Source: Thelonectria olida
Taxonomy: Eukaryota > Ascomycota > Sordariomycetes > Hypocreales > Nectriaceae
Direction of reading: 5' to 3'
Assembly: GCA_020736575.1 (NCBI GenBank)
Contig: JAGPYM010000027.1
Coordinates: 310,001 to 374,000 of the forward strand
Length of the DNA stretch: 64,000 nucleotides
In this document: positions 21,621-31,926 of the stretch, in pieces
Position numbering within the stretch: position 1 is the stretch's first letter
Layout: each line of letters starts with the position of its first letter
Notes under the pieces: generated by a model
The model's input: the letters and a program-made list of their open reading frames with translations, nothing else
What the model was told of the DNA's origin: nothing
The model's database searches: none
Translations under genes and position numbers: made by a program

Positions 21621-23216
21621 TCACTTCTTGGTGTTCCTCGAAGTCCTTTTGCCTTTGGGCTTATTCTCAGAGCTAGAGATGCCCTCCTCAGGTTCATTAA
21701 CCTCGAAAGTGGGTGCGAGAAGGGCTAGAGGTCTGCCGCGAAGGAGGTTGTTGTAACGGTTGTTGTGATTTCTTCGAGGTTCCTGTCCTCCCAGACGTGG
21801 CATAGTTTGGGCTGCTAAGAATTGAGGGAAATCAGGCACATCCGACGGGCATGGAGGCGAGGGAGGAGCTCCGGGCCCAGCGTTTGGAGGATGAGATCTC
21901 AGAGGATCGGGATGCCCGAGAATGTCTCGAATGCGACGTGGAGTATCTAGACCATCACGAGGGCCTTGAGGAGGGCCCCAGGTCCGATGAAGCTCCTGGG
22001 CAGATATTCGATGCTGACGCTGGTACCTACCATTGTCTGGCCGACCAGGAAGAGGCACAGTGTCATAGCGATTCTCCCCAAACTCTTCATTTGGATAAGG
22101 ACGGGGTCCGGCGGGACGAGGGGGGACATTTTGGGGGTGAGCCCCGTCGTCTGAATGCCCTTCGTAACCAGCTCTGGCGCCTCCACGACCAGGGCGTCGC
22201 GCGGTTCCCCCAGAGGCAGGAGTGCGAGGGTGATTCCGGTCTTCCGAATGGCCTTCGTGAATGGCTCTGGCTCCTCCACGAATAGGATGTGGCATGGCAC
22301 CCCCCGAAGCTGAAGTGCGAGGGCCTCCCCAGCTGCCGCTGTCAGCAGCCTCTAGCGCTTCATCAATGGAGGGGGAGACGGTACCTTGGGTCGCCCGTCT
22401 GCGGTGGGATTGGAGGTCCTCTGCCTCAGATAACCCCGTAAGAGGGGGGAGGTGAGGAGGACGGGAGTCAGCTCGGTCAGGCACACTTCCATTGCCCGGA
22501 GTTCCTCGTCCAGGAACCTCGTTGGAGGAATCCGCGGTGCCAGTAACTCGCTCAGGTCGGGGTAAGGAGACATTCCTGCTCCTTGCTCTGCGTCTCTGCT
22601 CGACACTCTGACGGCCCAGGTTGGGGATACTGCCATTGTCATTTTCCTAGGAATGACCCATGGCTTGAACAACCTGATGGCCGTGGTCTCGAAAACTGAA
22701 ACGTCGAACTCTCTGGTAGTAACTTTGAGAGTCTTGGGATAAGACCACGGGGCGAATGGTCATGAGTTGGGCGGTCTGGGGGACACCAGGTGGTGTCTCT
22801 TCGAGAAGAGGGAAGCTGGACATCTCTTCAGAGGGTGAGTGACTAGAGGAGGGACTAGTAGCGAAAGCAATTTGCTCTGGACTGGGAGAGGAAGGATATG
22901 TCTGGCCTTCAGGGCCTTGTGTCACCGGGAGAATTGCGTTTGAGCGAGGCCTGCTCCTGATAGGGGCCAACGCGAAGCCAGACTGATTGTGAGGACGGAG
23001 AGGGAGAGTGTCAATTGCACAAGGAGGACCGCCAGGGCCCGACCAAGTGGGAGCTGTGTCTCTTGTGCGAACCATCAGAGTCGCAGAAGGAGGTTCTGGA
23101 GTTCGTGGAGGAGAGACGTGTCTATTTCGAATACGGTCAGGGATTTCGCGAATGAAAGACCTCATTCTGACGAGTCGAGAGGCAGACCGCTGCGGTTGCT
23201 TTGCGTTTTCGGCCAT
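21621..23216 (-). pseudogene. Disordered Pro/Arg-rich reading frame split by one in-frame TAG
   Basis: From the ATG at 23216 the frame runs 189 codons to a TAG at 22649-22647, then continues in the same frame for 342 more codons to a stop at 21621. Both halves have the same character: Pro, Arg, Ser, Gly and Glu-rich, low in hydrophobic residues, hence disordered. The second half has direct peptide repeats of the type ASGG..HP.RGGAR..EGHSED (about 22,140-22,300). The end is Lys-rich. Immediately upstream an 85-nt intron (23301-23217, GTATGT to CCCAG) abuts the ATG. Three readings fit: a single nonsense mutation, a short intron ending at the TAG (the base string CCTAG could be an acceptor, but no good branch site is visible), or two shorter products. 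I do not recognise the family. Confidence 0.4.
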
Positions 23217-23301
23217 CTGGGAGACGAATTAGCAGGAGAATCATTCAGGGAGGGATTGAAATGATGGAGAAGAGACAAGAAGGCAAGTAGAGTTGACATA
23301 C

Positions 23302-24959
23302 CTTGACTGGCTCGCAACAATTCGAGGGGCTTTACACAGGCGAGTACGGGTGTCGAATCGGGGCCCCTTTGTTGAAAGGAAAGCAAAAAGCTCTCCAAAG
23401 CGATCAAGATTGTTTCGAAAGGCAAATATCTAACCCACGCAATAGGGGCTCTATTCTGAGATGGAGCCCGAAGAACGCCGTCTAACAAGCCAACGAAAGG
23501 CCTAAAGCGGAAGCAAATAAGCAGGATCATGAAGAGTACGGGAGAGAGGAGGAGAAAAGATGAGGGTTGTAAACAAGCCCACGGTCGACTCGAGGGGGAG
23601 AGGTAGAGACCTCAGAGAGGAGGAAGAAGACGGGGAAACGGAGGAGACTCAGCAGGAGACCGAAGGGCGGCGACGGCGGCCGCGAAGAACGACGGACCAA
23701 GGCCGAACGGAGGCCGAGCGAAAGGACCACGAAGAGGAGGAAGACGGAGTAGACCTTAATAAGAGACTGATGGGGGAGGCCGTAGCGGAGACGGAGGCAG
23801 AGGCGAAGGAAGAAGGACGAAGGTCCGACAGAGACCGAAAGAAGGATGGCGAAGAGGACGAAGACCGAGTAGAGGCTCAATCGGCAGGGGTTAGCGAGGA
23901 GAGTAGGGCGGGGGAAAGAAGAGAAGGAAGACGGAGCAGGGTCCGCCAGAGACTACAGTGGGAGTTGGAAGAGCCGATGGCCACAGCAAAGCGAAGGCCC
24001 CCAAAACGACCCCAAGACAGAAGAAAAGGAGAAGCGAAGAACACCAGAAGGAAGGACGAAGAAAGGGTGGAAGAAGCCGACGATGCCGGCTGTTCAATCA
24101 ACAGCGAAGACTCCCCAGACCCGAGTGGGAGGAGGAGGAGAGAGAGAAGACAAGGCTGAGTGTGTGGAGAGGAGAGAAATGGGAGGACGGGGGAGAGGGG
24201 AGAACAGGTCCTTAAGTAGGCAGGGGACCGAGAAGAGGGAAACCATGGACGGCGTGGCTTGGGAGGAAAGAGAGTCGGGCTCGACCTCGAAGGGGAGTTG
24301 CGCCTGTTCTTCTGCCTATCAGTGAAGGAGAACAGGAATAGGCACGGCTGCTTATTGGCGAGCCTGGCTGCTCCCTTGATGTCCTCGGAGCACCGCACCA
24401 CGCACCTGGGTTGTTTGCGCGTTGCCCTTGGCACCTGCTTGCCAGGTGGTGTGGAAGGCCATTGGAAGAGACTCGAGTCCTCGAAGCAGGTCGAATGGGC
24501 TGGATGCGCATACGTCGCGAGGCATGGGGAGGAGTGTTGCGAGACATTCAGTTAGTTCTGGTCCCCGGTCGCTTAAGGCGAATAAACTGCTACTTACAAG
24601 ATATACATGCCGTTGCCTGCCATTCATACCCTTCCCATGTCCGTAATCTTTTTCTCCGTGTTCTCCATGCCCTCCATCCCCATAACCCTTTCCCCAGTGT
24701 CCTCCATGTCCTCCATATTACCAGTTCCTTGTTCCCTCCATGGTTATGCCAGCTGATTGTTGTGATTAGAGCCTGACCACGACCGAGTCTGCTCCCCAAT
24801 CTTCCTCCCACCCTGCGTAAAATTGCACCTTCTTCATCCCTAAGAGCTCCCAGAAGCCTCGAGATATTGGGGACTCCTTCCGAAGAGGTGACCAAGCCGA
24901 TCGTTGTGATGGATGCCTGGCCATGTCCTCCAGTCTGTTCCCCAGTGTGTGTGTGTACT
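23302..24959. other. Purine/pyrimidine-asymmetric leader region
   Basis: From about 23,540 to 24,180 the plus strand is dominated by G and A and the minus strand by C and T. A 199-codon plus-strand frame here (23560-24159) is almost wholly Arg, Glu, Asp and Lys, as expected from composition, and I do not count it as a gene. On the minus strand two copies of a segment starting (C/G)TCTACTC(G/C)GTCTTC lie about 122 bp apart (near 23,879 and 23,757). The region is best read as promoter and leader sequence for minus-strand transcripts. 24,180-24,740 has no supported feature. Confidence 0.4.
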
Positions 24960-25028
24960 TTAGTCCTCTGTGCATCTCCAAGCTCTTCGATAAGTCTTGA
25001 GATGTGCTGGACTATTTCCGAAGAGGTG
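24747..25028. repeat. Imperfect tandem duplication, two units of about 140 bp
   Basis: Unit 1 is 24747-24890 and unit 2 is 24891-25028. Both begin with a GATTGTTGTGAT or GATCGTTGTGAT core and both end in TTCCGAAGAGGTG. Matching landmarks between are GCCTG(A/G)CCA, TCTG(C/T)TCCCCA, and AAG(A/C)TC. The second unit overlaps the 3' end of the coding exon of the gene at 24960-25585. Confidence 0.75.
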
Positions 25029-25585
25029 GTCTAGATCCATTCCAAAAAGGTAGAAGTTATCCTGCCTCGAGAATGGTATCATGTATGACCAACCTCCAAT
25101 CTCCAAACTCTCCTTTTTTTCTAGATTTTCTTTTTTCTCCATTGTGCTTTTGTAGGTTTCGTTCTTTTCTGAATCTCCCATCCCCAAGTCTCCCCCCCCT
25201 TTTTTTGTAGGTTTTGTAAGTTTTATGTCGGCAAGTCTCGTTCTTGAAATCGCAGAGGTCCGCGAAGCTCTTGGGTATCGTCTCGTAGAGTCATGGCTCG
25301 TAAGATCGTCAAGGTCGTCACAAATTGGAAAGGAAGATGCAGCGAAATCACCCAAATCCTGCGGAAACAGTCAGGATTAGCACCCGGGTTGGTAGAAGAG
25401 AGATGGGTCAAACTTACGATCACCATGCGATACTGATATGGCATGCATCGAAATATGAGGATCTGGAAGGTGAAAAGGAAATTGAGAACGCGTGCTGTGA
25501 ATAGTGATTCGTTAGTATGCGTGCGTTTACGAAAGACTATGAAAGAAAACGTACCATCTGAATACTCTGGCATTCCGTAGTGCAT
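24960..25585 (-). CDS. Candidate small spliced gene with one hydrophobic segment, unknown
   Basis: Exons 25585-25555, 25494-25418 and 25358-24960 join to 168 residues. Intron 1 is 60 nt (GTACGT start, ACTAACG branch, TTCACAG end). Intron 2 is 59 nt (GTAAGT start, CCTGACT branch, CCGCAG end). Both are canonical and keep one frame, which is good evidence of a real transcript. The 10-residue start is followed by a short hydrophobic stretch rich in Phe, Leu and Ile (about residues 13-26), then an acidic part, then a Lys/Glu-rich part that could form a helix. I do not recognise the family. The 3' end lies in a tandem duplication, so the last 20 or so residues may be recent. An alternative is a spliced non-coding RNA. 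Confidence 0.45.
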
Positions 25586-25970
25586 CGGATTTCAAAGCAA
25601 TGCAGCTCGACTCGTACAGTTAATAGGACTTCAACATGACCACACCTGGTGTAATAAATCTCCCGTGTTGCTGAAAGCCCTTGTTTGTTCAGGCAACTCT
25701 TCGAGCCTGGAGCTGAAAAGGGTCCACGCAAAAACCCAGAAAAGAAAAGCAAAGCAAAGGAAATGAAGCAACTGTTTTTTTGTGTTTTTGTGCTTTTTGT
25801 GTGCTTCTGAAAGAGACAGGACAGATTCTTGCGCGCGGGCATAGTGTTGGAATATAGATTCCGAGAGACACAGATCGGAACTACTTGAAGCGGCGGAACA
25901 ACGACCCTGAACCACCCCTAGGTTAGCGATGAGCACCCGTGACAACAAGAAAGACGAGGAATAACTTACT
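25586..25970. other. Short intergenic stretch, no gene seen
   Basis: 385 bases between two minus-strand genes, T-rich on the minus strand in places. This presumably contains the promoter of the small gene and the 3' region of the larger one. Confidence 0.45.
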
Positions 25971-27483
25971 CTAGGAGAAGTTCTTGTCAAGTTCCGGTTT
26001 CTCCTCCTGAGCCCGTTCGAGCGCTTCTGTAACGCCTTGGTCTTGCTCTTGGTGCTTGCGCAACTCCTCATTGTCCCTGGCTCGAAGATGTGCCATGTAG
26101 TAGGCGTGAGAAGCCTTCATGGCGTGCTCGCCAATGCGATCTCTGTTCTCCTTGATGAAGTCAATTACCTGACCGACGTTGTCATACCCCCAGTCGTCCG
26201 TGACCCTGAACTCGGGCTTAACACCGTACCGCTCGTCACCATCAAGGATGACGCGTTTCATGGCCTTAACAAGATTAGTACGGTAGCAAGTTCCCATCAC
26301 GTCGTCGTCGCCAGAAGGAGGGATCTGATCTTGAATGACAGCCATGATGTTTCGCTTGTGTTTCTCAAGGGAGTATTCGCGAAGAGTAGCATTGAAATCG
26401 TCCTGGACCTTGGCCGAGAAAGTTGCGAAAGCCATGTCCTTGACAACCTCACGAGTGTAAGGTTCAAGGTGGTGCTCTGGGCGCTTGCGGCACTCAGGGA
26501 GGAATTCTTCCATAAACTTTCGATAGACCGGGCGCTGCTTAAGCCGACGACGTTCACTAGCCTTGAGCGCAGAAGGCTCAATGTCCGATCCCAGCAGATG
26601 CTCGGATCTGGGCGTGAGCTGCGCAAGAGAAAAGAACTTGCATGAGATGGCGTATCGGAACATGGCCTCAGCAGTTTCAAAGGGATGCTCCCAGTGGTTG
26701 CCGTAATCAAGACCTAGGAAAGCGAGCACCGCGCCAGGTTCGTTCGTGCAATAGATCTTGGAACGCTTCTTGTCTTCGTCTTCAAGACCAGGGATTCTGA
26801 TCGAAAGACCACGGTCGTCAACCGTCAGGCCGTAGGGGCGGATGAGGGTCCCAAGGATGCTCCAGAGATCTCCGTGACCATGCTTGAACAGAAGCCACGT
26901 CATTTGACGAGCCGATTCGCAGATTTGAACATCCACCTGGACGAATGTAGAAGCTCGAGGGTCAACCAGCTGTTCATCCTTCTCCTTGGCCTCTTTCTCA
27001 GCCGCAACCATGGCACCCTGGAGACGCTGGTGTTAGTTTCTAGCACCCAAGAGGCGAGGAAACTGGATAAAAACTTACTTCGCTCTCTTCGCTGAGGCTG
27101 AGCTCGCTGAGGTCTAGGCTCTTGTCCTCATTGCCAATCTCAAACAGTCTCTTGGCAAACTCGGTGAGGGAGTTGGGCCAGCGGATCGCATAGTGTGCAA
27201 CCAAGGACTTTCCGCCATCACGGGAAGAGTGAGTTGGACCGAGGGCAGAATGCACGGCATCAAATGCATCTTGGATGGTCTTGAAGCCTTCGGGAGGGTA
27301 GGCGACGAAAATGTCGACATCGCCAAAGTCCTTTTTCCCCGGGCCTTCGATGGGGGAAGCGACATAGTGAAACTTGGCTTTGAGATGTCGGTGACAGGAC
27401 TCTTTGACCACCGCGTACGTCTCCCTACTCATTCTTGGGACATGGAGCGGCTCTGGGCCACCGATGAACACTTTACCACCCAT
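25971..27483 (-). CDS. Protein of unknown function with nucleotidyltransferase-like motif
   Basis: Exons 27483-27079 and 27017-25971 give 483 residues; the 61-nt intron has GTAAGT, an AACTAAC branch site and CAG, and joins in phase 0. The N-terminal part begins MGGKVFIGGPEPLHVPRMS and carries DFGDVDIFV at about residues 52-60. An Asp-x-Asp after Gly, following a helix, is how nucleotidyltransferase-fold enzymes hold two metal-binding Asp, so D55 and D57 are candidate metal ligands; this is inference. The C-terminal two thirds is helical and charged, ending in a Glu/Lys-rich tail. I recall similar fungal proteins of unknown function with the GGPxPLHVP start but no assigned role. The ATG at 27483 is chosen because the conserved-looking sequence starts there, though the frame is open further upstream. 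Confidence 0.7.
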
Positions 27484-30400
27484 GGCGGCAGTTCGGAGGG
27501 AACGAGAAGTTTGTGCAAGACGAAACCGTTTGTTGCAGGAACGGAAAGGGTAGGGCGCGGGAAAGGATGTTGGCACTGCAAGTAGATTGTGCAACGCAGG
27601 CAACCGAACGTGGCTTGGAGTGCTTGGAGGAGAGTGTTTGTGTTGCATCTGCCGCTGAGGTAGATTGTCGGGGGCAACACCCACGCAACCGAGCGGTTTG
27701 GGACGAAGGTGCTTGGAAGGATGAAGATGAGCGAAGTGAGGAAGAAAAGGAAAGAATAACTTGCTTGCGGGCGTTGGCGGTCTCGTTGTGAACGAAATCA
27801 CTTCAGCTCGGGAGGCAATGTTGATGCGGCGTGGTGAGTCAGGAAGCGGGAGAGTCGGAGTCAGAGCTCTAGGTTCTATCTCGGCTCCCTTGTTTTACAC
27901 GGGCGCCGAATGACTGGCCCTCCGCCGTGAGCGGGCTTTGGGGGGTGCCATTGTGCGCCCACCCACTGGAGGCGGATGATCGACACCGCTATACTCCCCT
28001 GTCAACTCCCACCCCAGCGACTGAGCAAGACGAATCGGCTGGTTTTCAGTCTTCGACTGCTTCTTTTCTTCTTGCATTGGACCTTGCAGCTGATCCCCAG
28101 GGCTCGAGTTGAAACCAAGCATCTTGCAGCCCCTGCTCCACATTGATCTGAAGCAGATTGATAATTAGACCGCGCAAGCACCCGACAGGGGCTACCACAT
28201 GGTCCCCTGGCCTTCTTGTTCATCTTGCAACTGCCATGGTTCATGTTCAGAAACCGCAGACTAATGCCCTTCCTTCCGCTTCTCTCCTCAACTCGAGACA
28301 GCCCCGAGCATCCCTCTGCTGACTCCCGTCCCTGCTGACATTTCCGCCGAGCCATTGATTGTCGCACCCCCCCGCGGCCTGTATCCTCTTGCCACTGTCC
28401 TGGTTCGGCTTTGGAACGTGCTGACCCACGTTCTTTCCCTCCAGTCTCTAACTATCTCTTCAACACCAGAAAAACCTGCCATGCGTTGGTGACGACTCAG
28501 CCTTGGAGTGATTTGATTTCCGCACGCCTCTAGGGTTTCCCAGCTTCTTGCCAATGCTCTGGTTGACCTACGATACCACCTGCTGGCCCATATTCTTCGT
28601 CAAAGCTCCTTCCGGGCATGTATTCAGCTCGAGAAACATCACCTACCCCAATGACCTCCTGACGACATTGCCTCAGATTGACTTCCACATGACACCCAAG
28701 GTTTCCCGCCCTCCTTCCGATGCCAACTCATGCTCAATCTGTGGGAGCTGCTGACCCATGTCCTCTCCTTTCAGCTCAACCGTCAACGATATCTTCTCGA
28801 ATGGAGAAAGACCCGCGAAGCTTCCTGACAACCTTGCCCCCCGAAAGGCTGGTTTTCGCATGACCTCCATGGGTTCTAGCTCCTCTGCCAGCGAGTTTCT
28901 CGATCTAGGTATGGAGCCTCATGATCTGTCCTTCCTTCAGGTGTCCCCTCAGTTCGAACAGGACACCCGCCGCCCCCTGAAAGCATTGTCTCCTGCATGC
29001 CCGACATCCTTATGGCAATCGGGGGCTTAATGCCTCGTTACTCATCCCCAAATCGATCTGTGGAATCTGCTGATCCATTCGTTTCCTTCCCCATACCCCT
29101 CGACTCGAGAACACTTGCGAGCGCATCCTGACGTGGTACCAAGAGGTTTGATTTCCCCTTGTGCAACAGCTACAGTAGGATCACTCAGACATTAGGTTAT
29201 CTTGCCACTATCTGATTTATATTCGGAACTGGCTGACGACCTCTTCTCTCTTAGGTATCACTTCGGTTCGAAAAAGACCCCCCCGTGTCCCTGACATCCC
29301 TACTAATGGATTCGATACCTCTTATCCTTCATGGCTGTCATCACATCCACGCTTGCTTCCTCTCCAGATTCACAGATCGAAGTTGGGAACTTACTGACCT
29401 ATCTTCTGTCCTTCTAGATCCGCTTCGGCTCGAGAAAGACGACCGACACCGCCCCCCCGCCCCCGACGACTTTGCTTCCGAAAGATTTCAATACTCCTCG
29501 CTTTGAGTCTTTGACTGGAGAACTCAACTTCATTATCTACTCAAGCGGCGTTCTGTTCATAAAGCCGTTCTTTGGGTTGCGAAGCTCATGTGGACCTCCG
29601 GAGCTGAGCATTTTGACACTTGATGTCCTTCCCAAGTTCACTTGACCCCTTCGCTGCCTAACCTCAATTGCACAGACCTGAACCCGACAAATACCTGTCA
29701 GTACTGTCAGAGCTGATCGGTGTACCTCTGGACCCCGGTTTCTCAATACCCCCCAAATGCAGGTATCTGTGCATTCCCCTGTCCAGTGTCCTTGTTAGAT
29801 TCTGGGATCTCTAGTATTCCGCCTTTTAGTACCCTTTCCAATGAAGTAAAGAATTTAAGAAAAAGCCATTATGGCTGCTGATGGAAAACCACTGTTCCTA
29901 GTTTTTCTCAATTGACACATGGGCAATTGGGTACCCCAGAAATTCTACCAACGTGCCCCCGCAGCGGAAGCCATCGGTCCTTGTACGCATTAGAGGCCGG
30001 GGACTGTGGGGAGCAGGTAGATCGCAAGATGGGCAAAAATACTACTAACGGCTTCTCCCAGACTCCTCTCACCTTTAGGTTCTCGACCGCCGTGATCAGC
30101 GAAAGCAGCTGTCAGAGCTAAGAAAGACGGGCACACCCGGAGCTCTCGATGGGCCGATAGCTATAAATGCCAGACGAGAACCATGGCAAGGAAATGGAGC
30201 ATCCAGATGTCTTGGTTTGTGATTGTGGCGGCTTACCCGCATGGCCCTAGATGTCGTGTCCCACATCAAAGTGCAAGTCTTGACCTAAGAGGGCGATCAC
30301 CTTTGCCTTTCATTTGATAAGGGAGAGTCACGAGGAGCTGAATCCTTGCTGGGCGGATTGTCTCCCTGGAGATGGCGTCGTTATTCGCCCATATGCGAGT

Positions 30401-30757
30401 CTTGGCAAGCTATCTCTGCAGCAGCTTCCTGCGCCTTCTTTCAGCTCTAACCCCAGGCTTGCCCCAGCGAGGCTCAGTCAACCTTGGTAGAGCCGCAGCC
30501 CGCAGCCGTTGAGTTGGGCTGAGTGGCCCAGACACCCAATTGAGTGGAAATCTCTTCTGCCTCCTGGTAAAGTGCTAAGTTTTCTCCTTCCCATCCTCTT
30601 CTCTGCAAGTAATCTGGGAGGCAGTCTATGTATGTGCTTCCTTGGATCGTCGACTCCACCACAGAGTTACCATATTGACAATTGTGTTCTTCAACCACAG
30701 GCCCCTCGATAAGCTTCGAATACTAATACCCCTCCCTTCACTCGAAATTCGAACGCA
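27484..30757. other. Non-coding stretch holding a degenerate 160-bp repeat array
   Basis: 27,484-27,900 is probably the promoter and leader of the minus-strand gene. 28,245-29,520 is the repeat array listed separately. 29,520-30,750 shows no open frame with coding character on either strand; the last part is presumably the promoter of the plus-strand membrane protein gene. Confidence 0.45.
28245..29520 (+). repeat. Degenerate tandem array, about 160 bp per unit, exon/intron-like units
   Basis: At least seven, probably eight, diverged units are visible. A shared block, (T/G)TGG(G/A)A.CTGCTGACCCAT followed by a pyrimidine tract and CAG or TAG, recurs at about 28413, 28578 (weaker), 28741, 28913 (weaker), 29060, 29224 and 29382, that is every 150-170 bp. 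After each comes a second block around TTCG.CTCGAGAAAGAC (28,290, 28,626, 28,795, 28,951, 29,098, 29,264, 29,425). In three units the second part ends near TTCC(A/G)CA(T/C)G followed by (A/G)GGTTTCCC or similar. The first block reads like the end of an intron (branch site CTGAC, polypyrimidine, AG) and the GGTTTCC like a weak donor. No unit keeps a common open frame, so if this was coding it is decayed. Confidence 0.7.
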
Positions 30758-31926
30758 ATGCCGCGAACCCTACAAACGACGGCTGCCCCTTGGGGAACTG
30801 ACCACGAACCGGAAGCGTCGATTACCACAAAACCCCCCTTGGCTTATGAACTCGACTTTCGACTTCACGGCCAAGTCGCTCTCCGTCAAGAAGTACCGAC
30901 GGTAACATGTGGATACTATAGTTGGACTGGTATGTGAACCACTCTATTGGTGTCTTCGAGCTTCGAAGTACCTTCTTGGAATTGTGGACTGACGGATATG
31001 CAACTATTAGACAGCGTGTGGCCTTGGGCTTGCGAATCCGCGACGACGTGCAAGACTATTGGAGGCCATTTCGGCTGTCATGGCACGGTATTCACGACGT
31101 GCTACCCCAAGACTGATTTCCGCTGTACAGCTGGCGCTTCAATAGGGGTTAGGGAATTGTGTTGGCAAGTCATTGGCAAGAGTTCAAAGGGATAATAGCC
31201 CAAAGCTAATTGTTATCTAGTACTTATGACTCGATTTATCCAGCTTGCGTATCGGGCATTAAGAGCGATGACGGCCAAGAGCTTACGGCCTATAACTGCG
31301 GAAACGATGCCATCTCGGGTGAACTATCCATCTACACCACCAAGCCCAACTTCGAGACAACATCGACTACGGAAAGCGAGACCACAGAGACGGCCGAGAG
31401 CGAATCATCTCTGACAGAGGCATCGCTGACAACGTTGTCGACACATTCTACCAGCACTAGCACAGGCGGGGACAGTGTTGCCCAGACAGACGAGCCCTCA
31501 GACAAGGGCGGGTCTGATACACCGATTGGACCCATCGTCGGGGGTGTTGTTGGGGGAGTGGCACTCATCGCGCTCGTTGTCCTTGCCATCTGGCTCATCA
31601 GGAGAAAAAAGACGACTCCGCCTGCGACCGCGCAGAACCACGCGGCTACCATGCCGCCTCCTCCACCCCAAATGTCCCCTCAGCCCCAAATGCAGTACTC
31701 GACCCCCCCGCAGACGTACCCTCCCGTCTACCAGCCCATGGTTCAAGGGAGCCCCGTTGGCCCGGGAAGCCCCCAGTCAGATTTCCAACGTCAGAGCTAT
31801 CAAGACGGGTTCGTTCCCACGGATCAATCTCAAGCGGTGCTAAAGCCTGCTGAACACACTTCAGATCGTACCGAGCTGCCTACTGAGCGGCACAAGGACG
31901 CAGGCACGCCTGCTGAACTGCAGTGA
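30758..31926 (+). CDS. Ser/Thr-rich single-pass membrane protein with Cys-rich head (fungal surface-sensor type)
   Basis: Exons 30758-30929, 31011-31158 and 31221-31926 give about 341 residues. Intron 1 (GTATGT, GACTGAC branch, TTAG) is firm; the donor of intron 2 (GTGTTG at 31159) is my best guess. The head has CGYYSWT, then eight Cys in spacing like CxxxxTxCxxxGxxxCxGTxFTTC, which I recall from a fungal family of surface proteins whose function is unknown. A Ser/Thr/Glu-rich stalk (about 150-215) follows, then a membrane segment preceded by Gly-Pro-Ile-Val-Gly-Gly and ended by Arg-Arg-Lys-Lys, then a Pro/Gln-rich cytoplasmic tail. The layout resembles Wsc/Mid2-type wall sensors, but no WSC domain is seen. 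No signal peptide is found before the head, so the true N-terminus is probably on a missed upstream exon, or the gene is damaged. Confidence 0.6.

Noticed and set aside
23560..24159. 199-codon plus-strand frame of Arg/Glu/Asp/Lys
   Set aside because: It follows from G/A-rich composition. No conserved pattern, and the opposite strand carries transcribed-looking leader sequence.
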